The notes under the pieces: model-generated
What the model was told of the DNA's origin: nothing
Seen by the model: the letters and a program-made list of their open reading frames with translations, nothing else
The model's database searches: none
Translations under genes and position numbers: made by a program
Assembly (NCBI GenBank): GCA_012518325.1
Contig: JAAYSR010000055.1
Location: forward strand, 1 to 5,594
Origin: Bacillota bacterium
GTDB lineage: Bacteria > Bacillota > Limnochordia > Darwinibacteriales > Darwinibacteriaceae
DNA: 5,594 nt
Reading direction: 5' to 3'
Shown here: one piece after another, positions 1-5,422 of the stretch
Numbering within the stretch: the first letter of the stretch is position 1
Layout of the letters: the number at the start of each line of letters is the position of its first letter

Positions 1-510
1 CGCCTGGTGGGACAGCTTTTGGGGCGCGAAGTCAGGGGACAGGCCCTAGCCGCATTTGTGGAGAACCAGCTGGCCCAGTTCGAGAGTTTTCAGAGGCTGC
101 AGGCAGGATACGCCCCCATACCCGTGCACATCATTTCTTCTTATGAACCGGGACACTTTGACGAGCTTCTGGAGCTGGCAGGCATGATAGAGATGCCCCA
201 ATGGAACAGCCAGCCTCCCCTGCCGGACTTTGTGCTGATTATGCCCCACTCAGTCTTTGATCCTTACGGAGATATCGAAAGAGACGGCCACCGGCGCATC
301 TATCAAATCCCAAGTTTTCCGTGCACTTGGCTGGAACCGGGGTCAATCTTCAGTCTCCTGGGGCTGGAATGGCTGCACTCCATTGCCTACCCCAGCTATG
401 GGAATGACCTGCCGGCAACCTATAAAGCCTTTATGGAGGTATTCTTTCAGCTGAACATCACACCGGAGCTCTTGGAGTGGACCCTCAGGCGCAGCGGAAT
501 ATCGTACTAG
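1..510 (+). CDS. ABC transporter substrate-binding protein, iron-siderophore/B12 type (C-terminal part only)
   Basis: The reading frame is open from the first base, so the true start lies upstream; 169 residues are visible and end at TAG 508-510. The fragment fits the second half of the PF01497 periplasmic-binding family, which captures ferric-siderophore, haem, cobalamin or similar ligands outside the membrane and hands them to a BtuCD/FhuBC-type importer. The supporting features are LLGRE followed by a long helix (19-90), as in the backbone helix joining the two lobes, and a C-lobe core ending in IPSFPCTW. The segment LLGLEWLHSIAYP (355-393) matches the family's usual 'LLGLLWLAKLLYP' block, and a short closing helix with TPELLEW follows. 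The ligand cannot be told from this half. The signal peptide or lipobox and any permease or ATPase genes would be upstream; none follows here. The next gene starts 65 bases on and is functionally unrelated, so this is probably the last gene of its unit. Confidence 0.75.
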   Translation, partial: RLVGQLLGREVRGQALAAFVENQLAQFESFQRLQAGYAPIPVHIISSYEPGHFDELLELAGMIEMPQWNSQPPLPDFVLIMPHSVFDPYGDIERDGHRRIYQIPSFPCTWLEPGSIFSLLGLEWLHSIAYPSYGNDLPATYKAFMEVFFQLNITPELLEWTLRRSGISY

Positions 511-528
511 CTGAGGCAGAACATACCT

Positions 529-557
529 TTGCCTTTACCCCGGCTCAGATGCATAAT
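529..557 (+). promoter_or_regulatory. Candidate sigma-70/A promoter for the LysM gene
   Basis: TTGCCT (529-534) and CATAAT (552-557) are separated by 17 bases, matching the consensus at 4/6 and 5/6 positions. Transcription would begin near 564, at the ribosome site, giving a leader of only about 12 bases. That is short, so this is a weak call; read-through from the upstream gene is the alternative. Confidence 0.35.
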
Positions 558-563
558 GGGTGT

Positions 564-570
564 GGAGGTG
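564..570 (+). promoter_or_regulatory. Ribosome binding site fixing the LysM gene start
   Basis: GGAGGTG lies five bases before ATG 576. It decides the start: the frame is open back to an ATG at 477 inside the upstream gene, but only the 576 start has a good ribosome site and gives a protein beginning with a signal peptide. Confidence 0.8.
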
Positions 571-575
571 CAATT

Positions 576-1121
576 ATGAAAAGAATTACTTTTGCTATCA
601 TATGTGTCTTGCTTGTCAGCCTGGCCGCTGCTGCAGCTGCAGATGCCGCTGAACCAAAGTATCATGTAATTATCACCGGCGATACCCTGCACAAGCTGGC
701 CCGCAAGTATGACACAACTGTTGTGGAGTTCCTCGACTTCAACCCCGGGATCACACCGGACGCGCTGGTTGTAGGGCAGAAACTGCTTGTTCCCATAGAG
801 CCTCTCTGGAGCTACCATGTGGTTCAGCCCGGCGACAACGCCTCCTCCCTGGCAGCCGCCTACAAAGTCCCCGTAGAGACTTTGCGGTCCGCAAACGGGC
901 TTAGCAATGACAAGCTGACCGTAGGCGAGACAATCCGGATTCCGATCCACTTCTACCTCGGCGACTCCCAGCCTGAACAGGTGATCCACAAGGTGGAAAT
1001 TGGCGACTCCCTCTACAAAATTGCCAAGCAGTACAAAGTGACTCTGGCAGAACTGATGGAGTGGAACAGCATCGAAGATATCGATAATATCATTGCCGGA
1101 CAAACACTCATAGTTGGTTAA
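576..1121 (+). CDS. Secreted triple-LysM peptidoglycan-binding protein
   Basis: The product has 181 residues. A signal peptide is clear: MKR, a hydrophobic core (about 4-20) and an Ala-rich cleavage region ending near residue 25 (ADAA/EPK). The only Cys (C10) lies inside the hydrophobic core, so it is not a lipobox. The rest is three LysM repeats: residues 29-73 (YHVIITGDTL...), 80-123 (YHVVQPGDN...) and 138-181 (HKVEIGDSLYKIAKQY...). Each has the typical GD turn, a first helix, an asparagine before the second half (N56, N107, N164) and a closing 'VGQ/AGQ...L.VP'-like strand. LysM domains bind GlcNAc-containing glycans, chiefly peptidoglycan. No catalytic domain is attached and the protein ends with the third repeat, so it is likely a wall-bound adaptor or envelope protein rather than a hydrolase. 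A hairpin follows at once. The exact role is unknown. Confidence 0.88.
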   Translation: MKRITFAIICVLLVSLAAAAAADAAEPKYHVIITGDTLHKLARKYDTTVVEFLDFNPGITPDALVVGQKLLVPIEPLWSYHVVQPGDNASSLAAAYKVPVETLRSANGLSNDKLTVGETIRIPIHFYLGDSQPEQVIHKVEIGDSLYKIAKQYKVTLAELMEWNSIEDIDNIIAGQTLIVG

Positions 1122-1128
1122 CAGACCT

Positions 1129-1155
1129 GGGATCCTTGCAAAAGGATCCCTTTCT
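1129..1155 (+). terminator. Intrinsic terminator after the LysM gene, GCAA tetraloop
   Basis: A perfect 9-bp stem, GGGATCCTT (1129-1137) with AAGGATCCC (1142-1150), is closed by a GCAA loop of the GNRA type and followed by TTTCT. It starts eight bases after the stop codon. The T tract is short and broken, so termination may be partial. This matters because I see no convincing promoter between here and the next gene at 1231; a weaker ACCGG...CCGGT repeat (1161-1180) lies in the same gap. Confidence 0.6.
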
Positions 1156-1230
1156 ACATAACCGGTCAGATCCGGCCGGTACGGTGCGAACTTTCTAACG
1201 AACGGAATGGATTGAACGGAAGGTGAAAAC

Positions 1231-1992
1231 ATGAAACTTAGACAAATGACTCTACTCCCCTTGCTTGTGCTCTTGACACTGGTGCTGTCAGGCACTGTAC
1301 AGGCCGGTGAATTCAGCCGAACCTTTCTCTTGGAGGCTAACGCCCGCTATGAAGTGAGCGTACGCATCAAGACAGACTTGCAGGATGCCCCCACCCTTGC
1401 TTCTGTCTACATCCACAACGAACACGGGCAGTACCTGCGTTCAACCCAGTTAAGCAGAAGCCTGGCGGGTCCTAATCAATGGCAGCAGATTTCCACCATC
1501 GTCACCGCCCCTCCCGGCGCCACAAGGGCCACTGTAGTATTTACCGCCGGGGAAGGCGTGGAAATGGAGTGGGACGACTTTAACATTCGCCGGGTGGAAC
1601 TTGACCTGGAAGATGAAGAGCTGATTCGGCAGGGTCTGGTCTATACCGGGTTGATTGTAGACGCCCGGGGCCTGAATCTGCAAAGGGGCATGAGTCCCAA
1701 GATCTTCTCAGAGTCCGGGCAGCTCATCTACGCAGGAGTTGCTGTGTCCTACGGCTTCCTGCAGGAAGCAGGCGTAGCCTCCTACGGGCAGGAGCTCAGT
1801 CCCGAGCTTCTCAGGCGTATCCAGCCCGAGGGGACCATCAAGGTCTCTCCCTTGGTGGTTCAGGCACTGAGCATTGAAGGCACGGCAGAGACCAGCGTCA
1901 CCATCAGCGATGAGGATGCCCAGGCTATCCTGGATGCCTTGAATGTCTATGATTTCCTAGCCCAATACTCAGTGGTTTTCCTGATAGACTGA
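1231..1992 (+). CDS. Secreted two-domain protein: carbohydrate-binding-like N domain plus LPP20-like C domain
   Basis: The product has 253 residues. The start is supported by GGAAGGTGA (1218-1226). A signal peptide spans residues 1-25 (MKLRQ, a Leu-rich core, cleavage after VQA/GEF) and has no lipobox Cys. Residues 26-122 look like a CBM4/9-type beta-sandwich: FLLEANARYEVSVRIKTD near the start, then W84, then TAPPGATRATVVF, and a final strand MEWDDFNIRRVE (112-123) with the typical W-DD pattern. After an acidic linker (124-131), residues about 136-253 resemble the C-terminal region of LPP20-type envelope lipoproteins. The pattern there is 'GLIVDARGL....MSPKI....G..IY', then 'PLVVQALSIEG', then a 'SDEDAQAIL...' helix and a last strand VVFLID. 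The two domain names come from remembered family patterns and the molecular function is unknown. A role at the cell surface or in glycan contact is inference. Terminators flank the gene on both sides, so it may be a single-gene unit. Confidence 0.75.
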   Translation: MKLRQMTLLPLLVLLTLVLSGTVQAGEFSRTFLLEANARYEVSVRIKTDLQDAPTLASVYIHNEHGQYLRSTQLSRSLAGPNQWQQISTIVTAPPGATRATVVFTAGEGVEMEWDDFNIRRVELDLEDEELIRQGLVYTGLIVDARGLNLQRGMSPKIFSESGQLIYAGVAVSYGFLQEAGVASYGQELSPELLRRIQPEGTIKVSPLVVQALSIEGTAETSVTISDEDAQAILDALNVYDFLAQYSVVFLID

Positions 1993-2019
1993 TTCCTGTT
2001 TTCGTCAAATTGCTCCAAT

Positions 2020-2049
2020 TGATCGAGGGCCTGTCCCTCGATCATTTTT
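2020..2049 (+). terminator. Intrinsic terminator between the LPP20-like gene and the metal operon
   Basis: A perfect 10-bp stem, TGATCGAGGG (2020-2029) with CCCTCGATCA (2035-2044), has a five-base loop CCTGT and is followed by TTTTTG. It lies 27 bases after the stop codon. The run of T ends one base before the next promoter's -35 box, so the terminator and promoter are packed together. The opposite strand lacks a T tract, so it works in one direction. Confidence 0.88.
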
Positions 2050-2050
2050 G

Positions 2051-2079
2051 TTGACAGGAGCTGGTCGATTGCTTATACT
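2051..2079 (+). promoter_or_regulatory. Strong sigma-70/A promoter of the metal-resistance operon
   Basis: A consensus -35 box TTGACA (2051-2056) and a near-consensus -10 box TATACT (2074-2079) are separated by the ideal 17 bases. Transcription should begin near 2085-2087, leaving a leader of about 40 bases before ATG 2126. Such a strong promoter fits a gene set held off by a repressor, and the operator lies directly downstream. Confidence 0.9.
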
Positions 2080-2084
2080 ACAAT

Positions 2085-2111
2085 TGAATACATGAACAGG
2101 TATTCATATAT
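2085..2111 (+). promoter_or_regulatory. SmtB/CadC-type operator overlapping the transcription start
   Basis: The segment 2088-2111 reads as the imperfect 12-2-12 inverted repeat typical of ArsR/SmtB sites. Centred between 2099 and 2100, ATGAA (2092-2096) pairs with TTCAT (2103-2107), and ATA/TAT-type arms pair further out (2088-2090 with 2109-2111). The core, TGAACAG followed by ATTCA, closely resembles the Synechococcus smt operator as I remember it. A second symmetry, TGAATAC-N8-GTATTCA (2085-2106), is perfect and overlaps the first. Repressor bound here would block the start site of its own operon. The likely protein is the regulator encoded just downstream. Confidence 0.82.
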
Positions 2112-2125
2112 GAAAGGGGACGCTT

Positions 2126-2494
2126 ATGACTGAAAAAAGCCCTTGCTGTGATGTAACAGTCATCCATGAAGAGGTTGTAGAGCAAATTAGGGAAAGCATG
2201 CCCCCGGAAGAAGAACTGTTTAACCTGGCAGAGTTTTTTAAGGTTTTTGGGGATACGACCCGGATTCGCATTCTCTATGCCCTGTTTCAGTCCGAGATGT
2301 GTGTGTGCGACATCGCCCACCTCTTGGGCATGACCCAGTCAGCCATTTCCCATCAGCTGAGGGTGCTGAAAAGCGCCAAGCTGGTGCGCTACCGCAAGGA
2401 AGGCAGAGTAGTCTACTATTCACTGGATGATGAACATATTAAAGCTATTTTCGATCAGGGATACCAGCACATAAAGGAGCAAGAAGGGAACTGA
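2126..2494 (+). CDS. cadC: ArsR/SmtB-family metal-sensing repressor, CadC-like
   Basis: This 122-residue winged-helix repressor has the usual family length and is preceded by AAAGGGGA (2113-2120). The core 'FKVFGDTTRIRILYAL' is followed by the helix-turn-helix 'CVCDIAHLLGMTQSAISHQLRVLKSAKLV' (59-87), a beta-wing 'RYRKEGRVVYYSL' (88-100) and a C-terminal dimer helix. Both classical metal sites can be seen. The alpha3N site is C59 and C61 (CVCD) with N-terminal C7 and C8 (H14 nearby), as in CadC, which senses Cd/Pb/Zn. The alpha5 site is D102-x-H104 with H115-x-x-E118, at the same spacing as in zinc sensor SmtB. It is expected to bind the operator at 2085-2111 when metal-free and to let go on binding Zn(II), Cd(II) or Pb(II). 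The next gene's ribosome site overlaps its stop codon. The family is certain; the exact metal and the name cadC are inferred from the ligand pattern and the neighbouring ATPase. Confidence 0.92.
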   Translation: MTEKSPCCDVTVIHEEVVEQIRESMPPEEELFNLAEFFKVFGDTTRIRILYALFQSEMCVCDIAHLLGMTQSAISHQLRVLKSAKLVRYRKEGRVVYYSLDDEHIKAIFDQGYQHIKEQEGN

Positions 2495-2499
2495 GGTGA
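2493..2499 (+). promoter_or_regulatory. Ribosome binding site of the ATPase gene, overlapping the repressor stop
   Basis: GAGGTGA lies four bases before ATG 2504 and shares its first two bases with the repressor's TGA (2492-2494). Ribosomes finishing the repressor are therefore placed on the ATPase start, which suggests translational coupling. Confidence 0.8.
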
Positions 2500-2503
2500 C
2501 ACC

Positions 2504-4600
2504 ATGCGTGTAGTGTACAATTTGGAGGGCCTGGCCTGCGCCAGCTGTGCAGCTAAGATCGAAGCTGCAGCCAGCAGGCTGGAGCATGTGGAAAAAGCGG
2601 TTGTGGACTTTTCCTCCAGCCGCATCTTTCTTGATACTGACCAGACGGATGTAAATGCACTGCAAGCGGCACTGCAGGAAACAGTGGCTGCCTATGAACC
2701 GGCTGTAGTTGTAACACAACACTTCACAAAAATCGAAAAGGCAAAGCTGATGACACTCCGCAATTCTGTTTTTTTCTTAGGGATTCTATCCTTTGCCATT
2801 GCCCTCTTTGTGCCGGAAGGATGGGCAAGATCAACACTTTTTGTCCTGGCCTACGGCCTGGCAGGCAGCGAAGTAATCTGGCAGGCCCTGCGCAACGTCA
2901 AAAAAGGCGAGATTTTTGACGAGAATTTTCTCATGGCCATTGCCACACTTGGAGCCCTCCTGATTGGGGAGTATCCCGAAGCAGCCTCTGTGATGATTTT
3001 CTACCGTACCGGTGAATTTTTGCAGAGCCTGGCGGTAGACCGCTCCCGCCGCTCAATCTCGGCACTGATTGCCATCAGGCCGGAGAAAGCCCGCCGCAAA
3101 ATCCAAAACTCAACGGTGGACATTTCGGTGGAAGATGTAGGTATTGGCGATCTGCTCGTCGTGTATCCAGGGGAACGAGTTCCAGTGGACGGAAGAGTTG
3201 TGGAAGGTTCATCAACACTGGACACCTCTGCCCTCACCGGTGAGAGCCTGCCCAGGGAAATCCAGCCTGGTGATGAAATTCTGGCAGGTTCCATTAACCT
3301 CCAGGGCCTGGTGACCATCGAAGCGAGCAAGCTGGCAGGTGATTCTGCGGTAAGCCGCATTTTAGACCTGGTGGAAAACGCGACTGCCAACAAAGCGCCC
3401 ACTGAGGATTTCATCACAAGCTTCGCCCGGTATTATACGCCGGCGGTTGTGGGTATCGCAGCCATCATCGCCATCCTTCCTCCCCTCTTTTTCGGCGGCT
3501 ACTTTGCTGACTGGTTCTACAGGTCCCTTGTGTTTTTGGTTGCCTCCTGCCCCTGCGCCCTGGTGGTTTCCATTCCCCTGGGCTTCTTCGGAGGTATCGG
3601 CAGGGCCAGCAGGCAAGGTGTCTTAGTGAAGGGCAGCAACTATCTGCAGGCTCTTCAGGCTGCAGATACCATTGTCTTTGACAAAACCGGAACACTCACT
3701 TCAGGCCGTTTTTCAGTCCAGGAGGTAACTGCAGCGAGTCCTTTCAGCAGGGAGGAGGTTCTGGAGATGGCTGCCCATGCAGAGAGTGCCTCTTTACACC
3801 CCATCGCCAGCTCTATTGTCCGGTCCTTTGCCGGAACAGTTGACCAAAGTGAGCTTACTGAGCTGGAAGAGTTTCCGGGCTTTGGCGTCAGGGCCCGTTG
3901 GCGGGGGGCAGAAATTCTGGTGGGCAGCCGACATCTCCTCCAGCGCTTTGGGATTGAATTGGCGGAACACCGCGGCCAGGCAGGCGTTTACGTAGCCAAG
4001 GACGGAGCCTACGCCGGTTCCATTGCCCTCGTGGATGAACCTAAGGAGGGAGCCAAACAGGCTGTGCAGAGCCTGAAAGCTATGGGAGCCGAACTTGTGA
4101 TGCTCACAGGCGACTCAGCTGCCGCGGCCAGACAGACAGGGGAAGATCTAGGCATTGCCCGGATCAGGGCGGAGCTGCTGCCCCATGAAAAGGTGGAGGA
4201 ACTGGAAAAAATCATAACTGGTAAGCAGGGCAAGGGCAAGGTTGTCTTTGTAGGTGACGGCATTAACGATGCGCCTGCCCTGGCCAGGGCAGATGTAGGC
4301 ATCGCCATGGGGGCTTTGGGTTCTGAAGCCGCCATTGAGACTGCTGATGTGGTACTGATGAACGACGATCCCGCAAGCGTCGGGGAAGCGATAGAGACAG
4401 CCAGGTTTACCAACCGCATTGTCTGGCAGAATATTGTCCTCGCCTTTGCAGTGAAACTGATTGTCCTGGCCCTGGGGGCTTTAGGTATGGCCAGCCTGTG
4501 GGAGGCAGTCTTTGCCGATGTGGGGGTAACAATTCTGGCAGTTTTGAATTCTACTCGCATCATTGCCCCAAAAAGGCGCAACAGGGCACGAACTGTATAG
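2504..4600 (+). CDS. cadA: P1B-2 type Zn(II)/Cd(II)/Pb(II)-exporting ATPase
   Basis: The product is a 698-residue membrane pump that uses ATP to drive divalent soft metals out of the cytosol; the length is normal for CadA/ZntA. An N-terminal heavy-metal domain (about 1-70) carries the metal-binding C12-x-x-C15. The actuator loop holds TGES (245-248). The metal-binding CPC motif of the sixth helix is C349-P350-C351. The phosphorylated aspartate is D393 in DKTGT, the nucleotide domain has the HP pair (432-433) and GFGV (459-462), and the hinge is GDGIND (584-589). Subgroup P1B-2 is fixed by K651 in the seventh helix and D672 in 'ADVGVTILAVLN'; their 21-residue spacing equals ZntA K693/D714. E159 and E171 match by spacing the glutamates of the ZntA entry path (E202/E214, from memory). 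The sequence around 'FYRTGEFLQSLAVDRSRRSI' is of the Firmicute type. It is probably cotranscribed with the upstream repressor. All catalytic residues are present. Which of Zn, Cd or Pb matters most in the cell cannot be read from sequence. Confidence 0.97.
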   Translation: MRVVYNLEGLACASCAAKIEAAASRLEHVEKAVVDFSSSRIFLDTDQTDVNALQAALQETVAAYEPAVVVTQHFTKIEKAKLMTLRNSVFFLGILSFAIALFVPEGWARSTLFVLAYGLAGSEVIWQALRNVKKGEIFDENFLMAIATLGALLIGEYPEAASVMIFYRTGEFLQSLAVDRSRRSISALIAIRPEKARRKIQNSTVDISVEDVGIGDLLVVYPGERVPVDGRVVEGSSTLDTSALTGESLPREIQPGDEILAGSINLQGLVTIEASKLAGDSAVSRILDLVENATANKAPTEDFITSFARYYTPAVVGIAAIIAILPPLFFGGYFADWFYRSLVFLVASCPCALVVSIPLGFFGGIGRASRQGVLVKGSNYLQALQAADTIVFDKTGTLTSGRFSVQEVTAASPFSREEVLEMAAHAESASLHPIASSIVRSFAGTVDQSELTELEEFPGFGVRARWRGAEILVGSRHLLQRFGIELAEHRGQAGVYVAKDGAYAGSIALVDEPKEGAKQAVQSLKAMGAELVMLTGDSAAAARQTGEDLGIARIRAELLPHEKVEELEKIITGKQGKGKVVFVGDGINDAPALARADVGIAMGALGSEAAIETADVVLMNDDPASVGEAIETARFTNRIVWQNIVLAFAVKLIVLALGALGMASLWEAVFADVGVTILAVLNSTRIIAPKRRNRARTV

Positions 4601-4610
4601 CAACAAAGAT

Positions 4611-4620
4611 AAGGAAGTGA
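4611..4620 (+). promoter_or_regulatory. Ribosome binding site fixing the SIMPL gene start
   Basis: AAGGAAGTGA lies five bases before ATG 4626. The same frame is open back to an ATG at 4563 inside the ATPase gene, but that start has no ribosome site and would put a charged 21-residue tail ahead of the signal peptide. Confidence 0.75.
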
Positions 4621-4625
4621 CTGCT

Positions 4626-5333
4626 ATGCAACGAAAAGTTAAGCTCGCAACGCTGATGCTGGTTGTATTGCTCCTCGCTGCCCTGCCTGTCCTAGGCGAT
4701 GACTCCGACGCGTTCACCATTCAGGTTCAGGCACAGGGAACCGTCTATGTTCCGCCTACGAAAGCCCAGATGTGGGTGGGCGCGAAAACTGACGGTGCAA
4801 CTGCTGAAGAGACACTGACCATGAGCCATGAAGTGATGGCGGCTATCATCGAAATTGTCGGGAAGTATACAGCCCCTGACCTGGTAAGGACCTCAGAATT
4901 TAACATGTATCAGAAGGAACGCTGGGATGACTTCAGCGGACAGTCTGTCCCTGAGGGCTTCACTCTGCGCCATGTCTTTGAAGTGCAGATCCTCGACCTG
5001 GCGAAAGTGGCACCGTTCCTGGATGAAGTGACGCAGGCGGGTGCCAATATCATCTACGGCCTGCAGTACGGAGTGCAGGACAATCGTACTCCAAGAGAAG
5101 AAGCCTACAGGCGCGCCATGGAAGAAGCATGGTGGAAAGCAAATCTGATCGCGGAAGCCAACGGCGCCAGCAATCTGGTCCTGGAACATGTGGAAGAAGG
5201 CTATTACTACGGCTCTTCCTACGAAATAGAGGGAACCAGCCTGACCGGCGGCGAGCTGGACTCCTATATGCCGGGCCAGCTGCAGATGTCCGTATCCCTG
5301 CAGGCTACCTTCAGGGCAGAAATAGACGACTGA
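4626..5333 (+). CDS. Secreted SIMPL-domain (DUF541) protein
   Basis: The product has 235 residues. A signal peptide spans residues 1-24 (MQRKVK, a Leu/Val core, ALPVLG/DDS); there is no Cys, so it is exported but not a lipoprotein. The rest fits the SIMPL/DUF541 family (BP26/OMP28, YggE). It opens with 'FTIQVQAQGTVYVPPTKAQMWVGAKT' (30-55) and a helix with repeated Glu/Met. The central segment reads 'TLRHVFEVQILDLAKVAPFLDEVTQAGANIIYGLQYGV' (113-150). The signature helix 'EEAYRRAMEEAWWKANLIAEANG' (158-180) follows, then a Tyr-rich loop (193-199) and the last strand MSVSLQATFRAE. Family members lie in the periplasm or on the surface, and some are linked to oxidative or envelope stress; their biochemical activity is not settled. 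The gene begins 25 bases after the ATPase stop with no terminator or clear promoter between, and a strong terminator follows it, so it is probably the third gene of the metal operon. A role in metal-related envelope stress is inference. Confidence 0.88.
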   Translation: MQRKVKLATLMLVVLLLAALPVLGDDSDAFTIQVQAQGTVYVPPTKAQMWVGAKTDGATAEETLTMSHEVMAAIIEIVGKYTAPDLVRTSEFNMYQKERWDDFSGQSVPEGFTLRHVFEVQILDLAKVAPFLDEVTQAGANIIYGLQYGVQDNRTPREEAYRRAMEEAWWKANLIAEANGASNLVLEHVEEGYYYGSSYEIEGTSLTGGELDSYMPGQLQMSVSLQATFRAEIDD

Positions 5334-5352
5334 GTCTGAGCTGACAGATAAG

Positions 5353-5390
5353 AGCCCAAGATCCTCAATAGAGGATCTTGGGCTTATTTT
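5353..5390 (+). terminator. Strong intrinsic terminator closing the metal operon
   Basis: A perfect 14-bp stem (5353-5366 with 5371-5384) has an AATA loop, can be extended by one G-T pair (5352/5385), and is followed by TATTTTG. It starts 20 bases after the SIMPL stop codon. The reverse strand has no good T tract. Confidence 0.93.
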
Positions 5391-5391
5391 G

Positions 5392-5400
5392 TGGTATTCT
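5392..5400 (+). promoter_or_regulatory. Possible extended -10 promoter for the phosphoesterase gene
   Basis: TGGTATTCT has the TGn extension and a 4-5/6 match to TATAAT, directly after the terminator. No -35 box stands at a proper distance. The leader would be about 16 bases. This is a weak candidate, offered because the gene needs a promoter somewhere in this short gap. Confidence 0.3.
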
Positions 5401-5422
5401 ACCTAAAAAGGAGGGTTTCCCA

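Noticed and set aside
477..575. Earlier in-frame start for the LysM protein
   Set aside because: It overlaps the upstream gene, lacks a ribosome site and would bury the signal peptide behind 33 extra residues.
507..1295. Long open frame (262 codons) on the minus strand opposite the LysM gene
   Set aside because: It lies over a plus-strand gene with three clear LysM repeats, a signal peptide and a ribosome site. Its own translation shows no recognisable domain and it spans a terminator hairpin.
2085..2125. Metal riboswitch in the operon leader
   Set aside because: The leader is only about 40 bases and is explained by the operator and ribosome site; there is no room for a known riboswitch fold.
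3001..3417. Minus-strand open frame (138 codons) opposite the ATPase actuator domain
   Set aside because: It is antisense to the TGES region, is rich in Ser/Arg/Thr and has no domain pattern or ribosome site.
4009..4581. Minus-strand open frame (190 codons) inside the ATPase gene
   Set aside because: The plus strand there encodes the conserved GDGIND hinge and the last two membrane helices of the pump; the reverse translation is a low-complexity Ala/Ser-rich shadow.
4563..4625. Earlier in-frame start for the SIMPL protein
   Set aside because: It overlaps the ATPase coding end and lacks a ribosome site; the 4626 start has AAGGAAGTGA and exposes a proper signal peptide.
5129..5344. Plus-strand frame of 71 codons overlapping the SIMPL 3' end
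   Set aside because: It is Arg/Gly-rich out-of-frame translation within a well-supported gene, with no sign of being a separate product.
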